Positions 34,241 to 45,884 of a DNA stretch of 64,000 bases are shown one piece after another. Source of the DNA: Corbicula japonica (lineage: Eukaryota > Mollusca > Bivalvia > Venerida > Cyrenidae); assembly GCA_038501625.1 (NCBI GenBank), contig JAZAYU010000001.1, positions 2,852,001 to 2,916,000 of the forward strand. Reading direction: 5' to 3'. The notes under the pieces are model-generated. The model saw only the letters and a program-made list of their open reading frames with translations, did no database searches and was not told where the DNA came from. Position numbers and translations under genes: made by a program. The first letter of the stretch is position 1; each line of letters opens with the position of its first letter.

Positions 34241-35489
34241 CTTGAACAATGCTTCTTTCTCAGTTATAATTCCCTCAAAATTAAACTAATTTACTAACTT
34301 TTTCATACTAATCCAAGCATTTTTTGTTATTGTATGGGCTTTATTATTCATTTACACTCCAACTGCATCCTACGATTTACGATCTTTATATCCCAACTGT
34401 TTTCCATACCCCCCCCCCCCCCCCAAAAAAAAAAACCCATCAAATAACGAATCGGATCCAATTCTTAAATAATTCTGGATATAAATTTGTTTTGGTGGTG
34501 ATGCGATATAAGGTACAATACTTTTCCTGTTACCTAATCTTTAAATGAAATATGATTTGTTCTACAACACCTTTTGTAGTTTTAGAATAATAATAATGAC
34601 CATCATTAGGTCAAGTTCCTCCAACGAATGTTCTACTTCATTCTAAACAATTTATAATTTCCCTACTAAGCAAAGTGGAATATAAGGGTTTTCTGCAATC
34701 AAATTGAATGTTTTCTTATAATGCGAAAGTTAAAAGGTTTCGCTTCTTTTAAGTATCAATGATTTTGTCAAAATCTTGCAGTTCTTTGATTGTTAAACTT
34801 TGACTCCAGCTTTGAACATCAGTACCAGATACATCTCAATTAATTACTTTAAAGAAAGTCTACGACAATTTTACACGATGTCGATAGGTAATTACTTCAA
34901 TATTAGCGTTTTAAAACATTTTGTGATGGTAACAAATCAATGTGTCTATACCAAAACAGTCTACTAGATATTTTAACTGACTGAAAATTCTGTAAAATCT
35001 CATTAACAATTTATGAGATTGTTTCTCCTTCAAATGTGGTTGCGCATCTGCAATAGTCACCTTGGTAACAGAAAAATATTATGTTGCAGTTACATGGTTG
35101 CTCCAAATGCTACATTCGTTGGAAAGAATATATAAATTTGCAAGAATTTCAAGACACGTTTCACTTAAATTTTGTAAAAAAAAATCTACCATTACCAGTC
35201 TATAATTTTACAAATAAAATCGCCCATTTTTCGCAAAAGTTATGCTTTTAAAACACATTTCCTTATCATTTAAAATTCATTTCTATTTTATTGACAGAAT
35301 GTAGCACAAATGAAGAATTTTAAATACTTGGCATAATAATTCAAATATACTTGATTTGATTATATGTAGATGAAATATTGAAAATAACAACTGAAGTTAA
35401 CAGTAAACATCCCTTACTATATGACATGAATTATTTGACGTTGACTTAGGTCAGACTCTCACCGACATCCCAAAAGCATGATTAAAGAC
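34241..35489. other. AT-rich stretch with poly-C/poly-A tract
   Basis: A C17A11-type homopolymer junction lies at about 34411-34436. Nothing else was recognised. Confidence 0.5.
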
Positions 35490-35600
35490 CATTCCCGAAT
35501 CTAATGCATCCGATTGGTTGAAGGAAGACCATCTTTTATTTAAACCAGTAAAGAGATATTAAAGACTGGTCTCCGGTTTCAGTTTTATGATATGTGGGCA
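35490..35600. mobile_element. Foldback MITE, strongly diverged copy (candidate)
   Basis: AGACCATTCCCGAATCTAATGCATCCGATTGGTTGAAGG...AAGACTGGTCTCCGGTTTCAGTTTTATGAT resembles the family at 25325-25462 with many changes. Confidence 0.35.
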
Positions 35601-38544
35601 TGTTCAATTTAAGCGTACTATTTCTTTAACATATTTGGCAAGTTAAGGGCAAATTGCGCAACCTTTTGGATCCCTTGCTTCCTTATTGTCAACGTTAGCG
35701 TTCTGGATATTGTTTTCTGGAAGAAAATTGTCTTGAATATTACACTTCATCATGCATAATTTATTTGTCAACCATTTTACACTTTTCATATTATAAACGC
35801 CACTGTTGTTTCACAGATATTCGTCAGTTAATACATAATCGCTTATTTACCTATGATTCTTGTTTTTATAGTTCCATTGCTGATATTTAACCCCGTGTTC
35901 ATGTCAATGAATCTAGATAACGTCAGATCATATTACATCAAAATGACACTTTATTTCATCAAAAAGCAAACACTATGCAACGCTTGGGAAAAGAACTTGC
36001 TGTTAGTACTGTACAATATAAAGTAATAAAATAGAATGCATTCTTTTCCCAGTATCTAATACTCTCTCCTGTGTAAAACTCAGCCAATTCATGAATTATT
36101 TTAGTTGAATGATTGATATAATTTGTCTCTGGTCTTTCTTCATCTCTATGTCATTTGTCATGATTTATGACAAGTCGTTTAAGCAATGAACTGTTTAGAT
36201 ATCCTGAGGAAAATGCAGCTTTGAACGCTAAATAAATGTATACTCACAATATTTAAGTGTGAGTTACTAAACGGTTTTATACTATAAAACTGATGTCGCT
36301 ACCAACTTTAACATTAAAACATTTCAGCCTAAAATAACTTGTGTGTTTTCTTGGTCAAGTCAGCCACCAAGCTAACCTACATCTTAACTTCAGCGCAAAA
36401 ATGTCTCTTCAAGCAAATACTCGGCATTCATAACGGTGTACTTGAACATTACTTTACAACCGAGAACTTAATATAAAACCGGAATACCGTTAGTGTTATA
36501 TAAAGATCGTAGAATCAAAACGTATGCCTTGACATTTTGGTTCGTTTTTTATTGATCGCCGTATTCTGATTATCTAGTGCGTGTGTGACTGCTAACCATT
36601 ATCTAGCACTAAGCCTAGTGAGTGTGTTTCTTTCTTTTAGTTAACTGTATAGCCTGTACAGCGAACTGTATCAGATGGTCACATAGATTGCTGTGCTGAA
36701 CCTAGTTCCAAGCAGAAAACAACATGTTTATAAACAGTTACTTCGAAAGGAAATTCCAGATGGATATTCGTTGATCTATTCTTAAGGCTAATTGACTTCC
36801 GTTTTTAGTCTGGTTGAAATTGCTTATTTCTTGATCTTTTCATACAGAGTTTGTAACAAAGTAATTCTTAAGAGCGAAACTGGTTGCTTGCGGCTAAATA
36901 CCATTTCGCACATTCAAAACAAGTCTTGTAATGTATTTACCGTAAGGAACTCCTTCTATGTCTATCTTTATGTTTGTGTCGTAATAGGCAATGACATCTT
37001 TTATGAACATATACCTTATGTAAAGGATAAAATGTTATGATTAATGTAAAAGTGTTAGGACACAGATTGCTCAAAGTCTGAAAAGACTATTATGTCCTCG
37101 GACTTGGTTAATAAACGCACTAAAATTAACCAAGTATATTTAAAAGGAAAACAAATACTCTCTGCTACTTGGTTTGCAAGCATCATTGGTTCTTTTTGAC
37201 GACAAGCATCCATCCTTATTAAATACCTGTCCAGTCTGTACATTTCTAACATACAAAGCGTAAATTATAATAAATGACAAAAATCTGTCAATTGGAATAT
37301 CAACTTTTTTTATTCGAATAGTGCTTAAAGTCTTTAAACCTAATGTTTGAACACGTTTATCATAAAATGCCGTGCAACACACAAGTACGTTTGTTAAGAT
37401 GAAAAGTATTTATTATCCAATAACTCTAGGTGCATTTTAGGATTGGCTATCTCCGCAGATAATTGGCTTTCTACATTAAATCCTACTATTCTGAGGTCAT
37501 AGACTCCAAGACAGAACATTAAAACGTTTTAATCAGAAAGAGAGGTTAACTTAATTATTTCTGTATGTTTCATGTAACATTTTAGATTGTTTTGTCTAAC
37601 AAAGGATGACTCAAATAATCACGTGTCGCATTCAATAATTATTTTAATTTCAAGAGTTTTTTTTCTTTGTGCAGATTGTCAATTAAGCTCTGAAAAACGC
37701 TGTGGAGATTGAACCCCGAATGTTCGACGCGATGAAAGTCAACTCATGTTGCAAGATAGAACGTAACTATGCTATTTCACGTTCGGTTCTCTGAATTTTG
37801 GTGGGTTACACGTGGCCTCTTCTATATCGAATTAGGCAAATTAGGCAAGTACACAACCTTATTTTACTATAAAGCCAAAATAAGGTTACTATAAAGCCAA
37901 AATAAGGTTATCAAAACTGTTTTAATTAATTTTCTTTATTATTTATTTATGTATTATTTAAATCTAACAAACATTTAGTTATTTGATTGCTAAACAACTG
38001 AGAACATTTAATTTTATTTACTCTAAAATTTACTCTAAAAGAGTAAGATTTGAATAAATAATTTCAAATAATAATAAATGGAAATTATAATATTTGTACA
38101 AGTTTAGATATATAAAACCAAAACACAAATTAGATTTTGATTGATAAGTCTATTTTGAGTTATTATAGTGAATTATATGGTTTTGCTGTTTTGTCAAAGG
38201 AATGTCGTTACAGGTTTGCAAAAAATACTAGAATTAAACAACACTACTCAAAATGATTTCATCTATGGAGAATAACAAATAATTCTGTACAAAATTGGCA
38301 TGACCGATTAGATTAGACGCAAGAGCGTTATTTTATAAAACACAACAGTGTTACGGCTTTTAAATTTCAGCCTTATCTAGAAATGTTAACGATCAATAAG
38401 TTTTGTCTTTCTATGTGTTAAATACGTCTTTCTTCCCATACATTATGTATTAAAACTGTCAGGTGGTCCAGACCTGCAAGGAGAGATTTAGTACAATTTT
38501 CAATATTGCAGAAGATGCATATCATTTTGTATTAAGTGGAGAAA
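35601..38544. other. Long AT-rich intergenic stretch
   Basis: Contains a duplicated 29-bp ACTATAAAGCCAAAATAAGG motif (37866-37911). Overlapping minus-strand open stretches at 37055-37382 show no recognisable domain. No supported gene. Confidence 0.45.
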
Positions 38545-38815
38545 TATGCATTAGGAACCGTCACACTAACAAAACACAGTCTCCCCGGGCAGAGAAAAAG
38601 AAGAGAAGTAAAGAGAGCATGTGTCTTTAAGTATTCCAAATTCAAATAAGACACCACAAACAATTTACGAAATTGAGGATGGGGTTACCGCCTTGGAAGG
38701 GTCAGTGGCAAAAAAAAATCGCCACTGGGGGTTTAAACCAGGTTCTAGCGTGCACCAACCTCACACTTGCCCCAACAGGTTCTCATATCAACACACAAAT
38801 ACAAGTTGTTTTCGT
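38545..38815 (+). repeat. R1 repeat, copy m
   Basis: GAAATATGCATTAGGAACCGTCACAC, GAAGAGAAGTAAAGAGAGCATG, GGGGTTACCGCCTTGGAAGGGTCAGTGGCAAAA, ATCGCCACTGGGGGTTTAAACCAGGTTCTAGCGTGCACC, CCCCAACAGGTTCTCATATCA. The stem arms are GTGGC/GCCAC. Confidence 0.85.
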
Positions 38816-39769
38816 GAAATCATGCACTCTATAATAAACATTAAGTCCCTTTTCATATGTTTTAAAGAAATATATAACATAAGCAAAGAACATTAACCTT
38901 CTTATTTCTTTTTCACGTAGGTTATCATAAATATAAGATCTTGGGGAATGCATATTTTATATCACCTGTGAAAAAGGTGAAAAAAACGATTTTGTATGCA
39001 ACAACGTATTCTCTGGCAGGTTTAAATTGTCATACACTTGAAAACCCTGTCTTTACTGGTGCGATGACTGAACACTCACATACACACATGTTAAAGATCT
39101 TTATTAAACTCAAGCAGGTTTATAACAAAAGATGCTGTCATGATTCTCGTTGTTTTTACATGTTACCTCGCACACAACTAGAATTAGTAACTGAACGACC
39201 TTTGTTGATTGATATAAATGTTTTATTTCACTTATTATAAAACATATCCATTTACATACACAAACAACGATGCAATAATGTTAACTAAACTTTTAGACAC
39301 ACATTAATGTTCCGTTTTGATATCTTTCCATCCAATGTCTCATATTTGGTTTCACACACTGCAAGTTTTGTTGATACCACATAATTATAGGCATTCATAA
39401 TCAGCATGAACTAGTGCTTAAACTAAATTTACGTCTAGAAATGCTGTAGTTGTCAGCTCTTGGTGGAAATCTTGTGGTTAACGGTTTGATGCCAATATAA
39501 ACATATCATGTTAATAAACAGACATCAAATGATTGATGTTGAAATATGGAATGTACAAGATAAACGTTTTATACACTAGAAACACAAGGAATTGTCCTGA
39601 TATTTTGGTGAGGAAACACATTAAACACCATACAATGGGTATCGAAGTGTTGGTCTCACTCTCTCTCTCTAATTACATGTCTGCCTGCTCGTTCATTGCA
39701 TTGCCAAGCACAAATTCCTAATGAAAAAAGTAACCATGACACTTTTCAACAAAACGGTCATTTCACCAA
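38816..39769. other. AT-rich spacer, nothing recognised
   Basis: Short CT microsatellite at about 39656-39670. A 99-codon open stretch at 38941-39240 has no motif support. Confidence 0.4.
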
Positions 39770-40120
39770 GCAAGCGGATATCATGATTGTAGCCTTTCTT
39801 TTTGAATGAACTGATGGAATTTACGTGGAAAGTAATTTTTGCCTTTTATTTTATTTAAATTATATATCAACTCTCCATAATACACTGGTTGAGAAATAAT
39901 TTGTGGAAGTAGTGATTTTAAACTGCAGCCGTATTTCTGAATTAAAAACTTGAAACATATTGTTCTTAATTTGTTAAACCAAAACCTTTGTTTAAAAAAT
40001 GTTTTTTCCAAAAAATTACGCTCATTAAAATTTTTACATTGTTACAATTTCAAGAAAAGCGAATTTATGAAAAAGAAGAAAAAAAATTTAACTGACGCCG
40101 TTAAGCAGCGTACAAGTAGA
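39770..40120 (-). pseudogene. Degenerate retroelement-type coding relic (family X copy 2)
   Basis: On the minus strand an open stretch (39781-40011) contains LLPQIISQPVYYGELIYNLN followed by KIKG and FPRKFHQFI. After a frame change GYNHDI follows. It aligns by eye with the relic at 33050-33500 (YGD.IYKLKKIKG / GYQHDI), both at protein level and in DNA stretches such as TTTTAAACTGCA..CGTATTT.TGAATTA. Too decayed to be functional. Confidence 0.45.
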
Positions 40121-40735
40121 ATTTAGGTTGAATGGTTGTAATAAAGGTGAACAAATTCACCAGACCAAATAATAAAAACTGTAAAAACTAAAAGTAATGA
40201 TACTTTTAAAATGAATGGGATCTCATCATTGATCTAGAAGTTTAGCTTTAAGTTAGCTTTCTAGATTCCTGGTTCAGATAGGTTTGAAAGATGTGCCGAT
40301 TAACCTAACCAGACGTAGATATTGACCAATTTTGACTTAATCCTGTCATTATTGTTATATTTACTTGGACCATTAAAGTCTACCGTCTTTTTAGTAACCT
40401 GCTTAAAACCAGATGTAAAATCTACGCCATCAAAGACAAAGAAATGTTAACAAACGCGAACGTTTCCGCGTGCTGGAATATTAATACAGCAGCGTTTCTT
40501 CACAACATAACGCATTCCAAAAGCGTCTAAGGAAGTATGCAGAATATTACTTGCAGACCGGTAGTGTACAGCTTACACATAGCCAGGCTAGCTGCGCAAA
40601 ACTACGGAAGCGTAGGGTCTTCGGTGCTGTTTGCACCCCTCTCCCGCTAAACTCAACATTGACGTAGATGCTTCCTAGTGTTTATCTGTCAAAATGTCGA
40701 ATTTTATTGTCAATTTTTAAATAATATTCGCTTTA
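40121..40735. other. Spacer, nothing recognised
   Basis: No supported feature. Confidence 0.35.
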
Positions 40736-41020
40736 CGAATGGTCTTTATTATTTATTTATATATTGTCATGGACAACAACGCGATACCAAACCGGGTCAG
40801 GGTTGAGGCACAATACCTTCAGAGCAAGCCCATAAAATTCGCGAGGTCCCCGAATGTAAATCAAACAGAACATGCGTGGGACATGATATCCGAACGAAAT
40901 TGCCACATGAACACGCTTGAATAAATAGCTAACGCACTGGTTAGAAAATTCCGACGTATATCAGAAGATGACATTCGAATATCAGGGGGTAGGACGTGGC
41001 ACTGCATCCGAGATAGTTAA
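40736..41020 (+). pseudogene. Tc1-like (IS630-Tc1-mariner) transposase C-terminal relic
   Basis: The plus-strand frame reads VMDNNAIPNRVRVEAQYLQS, a decayed copy of the Tc1 motif around the second catalytic Asp (DNA.PHRA..V..YL). ARSPNVNQTEHAWDMI follows, equivalent to the ARSPDLNPIEH.WD block carrying the third acidic residue. The histidine of PHRA and the proline of NPIEH are lost. After an in-frame TAA (40924) the frame continues IANALVRKFRRISEDDIR and then jumps to GGRTWHCIR, the normal C-terminal end, implying a small deletion. The N-terminal half is absent. It grades into the left inverted arm. Confidence 0.75.
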
Positions 41021-41512
41021 GCGAGGAAAATGTTGCATTGGGATAAAAATGGCGGTTTAGTGGGCATTTTTTTTTTAAAAATAAAACGGATTTATTTTGC
41101 GAGGTATGTGTCTTCATACTATATTTAATTTAATGTTCACCTGTGCATTCTGCGACCAGACGCCTAAGGTACCCTCGACACTTTGTTTCAGGAACGCAGG
41201 TTTTGTAACAAAAAGTTATTGAAGGTTTTATACAGTAAAGGTAATGTAAACACGCCAAAAATATGGTATTTTAGGCTGATCTTCAGACATCTGGGCACTT
41301 CCATATTGGGTTTTAGCATTTTATCAAGTCAAAATAACATTTTCTTTTTTCTTCTTAGCTCGTCCACAATAAGCAAACCTCCACGCTCGAAAGAAAACGG
41401 AACATGCCATGTTCTGGCATTCGAGGATTGGGACATTCCCTTTTTGGCATTACCTTGATATCTTTACTGAACGGGTTTCTCATAAAGCACTTGCTTATTC
41501 GCAGATTTGATT
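40975..41512 (+). repeat. Left arm of large inverted repeat (Tc1-like 3' region)
   Basis: About 540 bp nearly identical to the reverse complement of 43135-43690. It starts in the last codons of a Tc1-like transposase (GGRTWHCIR) and runs through downstream sequence to CACTTGCTTATTCGCAGATTT. Differences are scattered substitutions and homopolymer changes. Confidence 0.85.
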
Positions 41513-43134
41513 AAAGAATATGATTTTTTATTGTTATGGATATGTTTTCTGAATGTGTTTTCATAAAAAACAATACATTTATAAAATTAGTATATGCGCA
41601 TGGTTACAGATATGTTTATTTTTCATAAGATGGAGATCTTAAGTGAGATATTTTCCGGGTGCCGATGTTTGGCTTAAGTAAAGTGTAAAAAATGACCATG
41701 ATGTGACATGGCATTATAACTAGTTATAGCATTATGAATGTTTAATAATTAAGTTCGCTTACGTTTTGCTCTTTGAAGAGACAATAGAAAATATGAACAA
41801 GGGAGGTAACTGTGTAAATAATTGAAAGATAAAAATGCATGTCCGGCCGCAATGCAATATGCATCAATATATTGCCTCGTCTCCTGATGTTCTACTCTCA
41901 AACCGTAAGAGGAATCGTAAAAGAAAAGTTAAAACTATCAACGGTAGCACAGGAAATCATCGTCACTGGTCGTTTAAGAAAAAAAGTCATTTTGAGATAC
42001 CGTGTAGTAAGGACAAATTATAACAAATTTGTAGATCAAAACACATATCAAAATAATTTCTAAAGTAAAACTTCAAACAACGTGTGTTATTCCCAAAGCG
42101 GTACAATGCTGAAAATTTCGAGGGAGGATATTACACGCCGGTATACTGGGTGATATTTTATAGATGTTCAAGTTTATTCATACCAAGCCAGGCGGCTAAA
42201 ATGCTACATTGCAACTTCCAAGAGTTCTATATTTAATAATTCTAATATGATATGCAAATCATAAATGGCTAACTTCCAGTCTGTGATTTTGTCACATGAG
42301 TGTTGCTTAAAGATGCTGACGATTAAATTATTCTGCAAATGGAGGCACCTGCACTCGCGAACCTTGAGGTAAACGTTAGCATTGATTCTTCAGATCGCTT
42401 AACATGTTTACACTCAAAATAATAACTGCAATTCGAATGGCAATATGTCACTTTTATAAGAGGAAAATGCTTTTAAAAGAAAATTTCATAACTGTATACC
42501 TATACTTTACAAAAAAATAATTCTACCACGGTGTCATTTTGCGCGTGCTCGATGGTGTAGTTAATATATAGGAATCTGGATAAATTGTCGTATTGAATTA
42601 TGCCTTATACATCAGGCCTAAGAACACAGTTTTTTTCCCTATATGTTTCATATAAGCATTTGTGAACAGAACATTTTTATAAACGTTCCGAATAGAAAAA
42701 TCTCACCTGAACTTTGTAATACTATCCAATGCGACATATTCTAGCCGCAAGAAAGGGAACCTTGACCGGCCTCCTTGCGCAATAATTTCAAAAGTGTGTC
42801 GGCTGGTTTGACAGGTAAACAATTTCGGCAGTAAACAGGCCAAAATAACACCTGTTCAAAGGCTGATTTACAACAATCTATCATTAAAATTCACTAAAAA
42901 TTGACATTTACTTCATGCTTCAGACCTACTCTGTACAAAAATGCCATTTAATCAGTACTCTTCATTCAAAATTCAATCAGTATTCATCCTCAAAAAGAGG
43001 ACTCTTTTACTGTGTAAGTACTTCCTTATTGTGGGTAACCAAAGGGCTAAAAACTGTGTTCTCGTTCCATCATAAATGCTATTCCAACTTAATCTGCTAA
43101 TATTCAGATTGTTATTATTTAGAAACATAAACAA
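41513..43134. other. Spacer of the large inverted repeat
   Basis: About 1.6 kb between the two arms. No transposase or other recognisable gene. Two overlapping open stretches at 41835-42063 are short and basic, without motif support. Confidence 0.5.
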
Positions 43135-43690
43135 GAAAATAAACATACTCCGTAATAAAATCTGCGAATAAGCAAGTGCTTTATGAGAAACCCGTTCAGT
43201 AAAGATATCCAGGTAATGCCAAAAAAGGGAATGTCCCAATCCTCGAATGCCAGAAAATGGCATGTCCTGTTTTCTTTCGAGCGTGGGGGTTTGCTTATTG
43301 TGGACGAGTCAAGAAGAAAAAAGAAAAGATTATTTTGACTTGATAAAATGCTAAAACCCAATATGGAAGTGCCCAGATGTCTGAAGATCAGCCTAAAATA
43401 CCATATTTTTGGCGTGTTTACATTATCTTTACTGTATAAAACCTTCAATAACTTTTTTGTTACAAAGCCTGCGTTCTTGAAACAAAGTGTCGAGGGTACC
43501 TTAGGCATCTGGTCGCGGAATGCACAGGTGAACATTAAATTAAATATAGTATGAAGGCACTTACCTCGCAAAATAAATCCGTTATATTTAAAAAAAATGC
43601 CCATTAAAACGCCATTTTTATCCCATTGCAACATTTTCCTCGCTTAACTATCTTCGGATGCAGTGCCACGTCCTACCCCCCTGAATATTG
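43135..43690 (-). repeat. Right arm of large inverted repeat (Tc1-like 3' region)
   Basis: Reverse complement of the left arm. On the minus strand it begins INIQGGRTWHCIRR followed by a stop, the intact C-terminus of the Tc1-like transposase. It then has a 171-codon open stretch (43119-43634) whose middle (KLLKVLYSK.NVNTPKIWYF) is preserved in both arms. Whether that frame is coding or simply conserved 3' transposon sequence cannot be decided here. Confidence 0.8.
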
Positions 43691-44282
43691 ATGAACAGTT
43701 TCTATAACAAATACTCTGACATGATTTTATTTGTGGCGGACATAAACGATGCTTATTTCATTATGCCAATGTGACTCAGGAATTTGTGAGTGATAACTCA
43801 CAACAGTTGTTATCCCACTTAGCCTGGAACATGCATTTTTGTGGGTGGTTGATTTCATTTATTCAATGGGATATTTTTGTGTGTGGTATTAAGAGAATGG
43901 GATTCTATCCGATTACGCAGAGATGCGACTTTGATTTTGTCTATTAGATGCATTTGGCGCCATTTATGTTTGTATGAATATGAGACCTGAGTATTTAAAG
44001 AACAAAAATCTACGCAATCATGTCAGCATTACAATAAATATTGGACAACAGACATAGCGAGACAAACACTCTTTATTCTGATATTTACATGGAACTTTTG
44101 ACTATTAACTGAAACAAGATATGTATAATAGTACAAAGAGAACACTTTAGTTTATCGTTTGTTATTTTGAACATTTGAAAGTAAGAAGTCTAGCTAAACG
44201 TGTTTCATAAATTGAGTCTGGCCAGTACCCATTTTTGCCGTTTTGGTAGCTACTCTGTAGCACTATCTGCCGATATGTGCTC
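43691..44282. other. Spacer, nothing recognised
   Basis: AT-rich, no supported feature. Confidence 0.4.
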
Positions 44283-44418
44283 AAGGTTATAAAGCTGAGT
44301 TTGGAAACCAGTCTCAAATCTCAAGCATCTGATTGGCTGAAAGGGCGACTGGTCGCCATTTCAGCCAATCAGATGCTTGAGGTTTGAGACTGGTTTCCAT
44401 GCTCAGTTTTATAACCTT
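44283..44418. mobile_element. Foldback MITE, complete palindromic copy (136 bp)
   Basis: A near-perfect palindrome from AAGGTTATAAA to TTTATAACCTT, centred on GGCGACTGGTCGCC. The arms carry TTGGAAACCAGTCTCAAAT and GCATCTGATTGGCTGAAA with only a few mismatches. It is 0.5 kb downstream of the receptor-like gene's stop. Confidence 0.92.
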
Positions 44419-44916
44419 CAGCTCAGATCTGTGGCATGGGTAGGTACATTCTCTATCTTATTTAGAAATATTAACCAATGCAACGAAAGAGAAGACAGGC
44501 ATGTAGTGAGGTAGTGTTGGCAAAAAGACCTACACTTTGATTGCCATTGTTTGATCATGTTTAATGTTTTTTACCAAATTATCAAGCAAAATAAACATGG
44601 TTTCGCGCTAAACTATTCAAAGTGTTATTTAAATTCGTATCGGAGTTTCATCAGAACGGTAAGGGTGACGTGTGAAGGTATTTTTGTTCAATGAGTCCAA
44701 ACAAGTACCTCACACATTAATCTAACACAAGATGAAGGTACATACCGTTGTTTATATTTTTCGTCCTTCATCATTGAAAGCTCTACTCAGTATCCTGAAC
44801 AGGCTACTCAGTTACAAAAGCAAGTCTCTCGAAATGTGTTTTGATTTTAAAATGGCCGACAGAATTTAAATCAAGCTATAATGAAACTATTGTACATGCA
44901 CACAATTAAAAATTTA

Positions 44917-45876
44917 TCAGATACTGATATCCTGAATGCTATCAAACTTATATGTTCGTAGTTCCAGCGGATTTTTATTTTCGCTCTCTTTCTTTAATTT
45001 ACAGGCAGACTCATGTATAATTTCAGTCGGTTTTTCTTTTTTACATCGAAGTAATATCAAAATGTCGTCCGAGAGAAAGCACGCAGTCAATGCAATGATA
45101 AAGCCTTTGGATGCTTGAATTAGCATCAGCCAGATATTGGAGCCTCTTTCGTTCAATTCCAGTTTTACAATAATTGACACGTAATAAATGAAAACTAACA
45201 CTGCCAGGGTGAGCATTTTGTTTACCGAAGCAAAAACACCCTTGTGGTCAACTTTGAATTGTGAATGTTGCGAAAACTGCTGTAATACGTCTCGTTTTCT
45301 TGGTACACGGTATCTCGCACACAAGATAACTACTGTGGCTACAACAAATGGTATGAGTTCGTTTCCGTAGGTGAGATACATATGGATTGTTCTGGAGATA
45401 TTATTCCAGCAAGTAGATATGACGGGTCCATGGTATTCTTCTTTAAGCATATGAGAGAGCATCAAATACATCAAACTCCCTACACATGTCCAGGTCCAGG
45501 TGACACAGTGTGAAAGAAATCGTGCGTGGAATGTAAAGCATTTGGCTGGTTTTATAGTCAACACCAGATAAAACGAGCTTATCACAAATATCCACGTGTT
45601 CGTCATAGATGACGTCACAGATGACAAAAACCGTAACACGATGCAGGTTTCGGCATCTTCAAAGTCAGTTAAAATAAAATTGTACTTGGCGTGGAATATG
45701 ATGAAAGAAACTTGTTCTAATGTTGCTGATATGTGTAGCCACATTCGCAATGTTGCTGTATGCCCACCATTATTGATATGAATCAAGACTCGAACCAGGA
45801 AAAGACACACAATATGTGATACAGCTGCAACACAAAGAACAGCAATCCCTAGAATGGCTTTCTGTTCGTCATCCAT
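44917..45876 (-). CDS. Orphan seven-transmembrane receptor-like protein (319 aa, intronless ORF)
   Basis: The protein has seven hydrophobic segments, at about residues 7-31, 44-69, 78-108, 122-143, 172-188, 219-239 and 248-275. Cys78 at the start of TM3 and Cys156 in the second extracellular loop are placed for the class A GPCR disulfide. Potential N-glycosylation is scarce, and the tail (276-319) is charged, with Lys-rich patches. The class A signatures are weak: no DRY after TM3 (the sequence there is YLVLTIKP) and no NPxxY in TM7 (LSDDILIL instead). It is therefore a diverged, probably lineage-specific receptor, and ligand and G protein are unknown. I start it at the ATG at 45876. The frame stays open 11 codons further upstream with no ATG, and a TTTCAG just upstream of the ATG could be a splice acceptor for a 5' exon. 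Confidence 0.6.
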   Translation of the reverse strand: MDDEQKAILGIAVLCVAAVSHIVCLFLVRVLIHINNGGHTATLRMWLHISATLEQVSFIIFHAKYNFILTDFEDAETCIVLRFLSSVTSSMTNTWIFVISSFYLVLTIKPAKCFTFHARFLSHCVTWTWTCVGSLMYLMLSHMLKEEYHGPVISTCWNNISRTIHMYLTYGNELIPFVVATVVILCARYRVPRKRDVLQQFSQHSQFKVDHKGVFASVNKMLTLAVLVFIYYVSIIVKLELNERGSNIWLMLIQASKGFIIALTACFLSDDILILLRCKKEKPTEIIHESACKLKKESENKNPLELRTYKFDSIQDISI

Positions 45877-45884
45877 AATTTCAT

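Noticed and set aside
36792..37382. Overlapping frames of 65-82 codons on both strands
   Set aside because: No recognisable domain. They overlap each other and lack conserved motifs or matches elsewhere in the window.
37055..37382. Possible third copy of the family X relic
   Set aside because: I compared it with 33050-33500 and 39770-40120 and found no shared motif.
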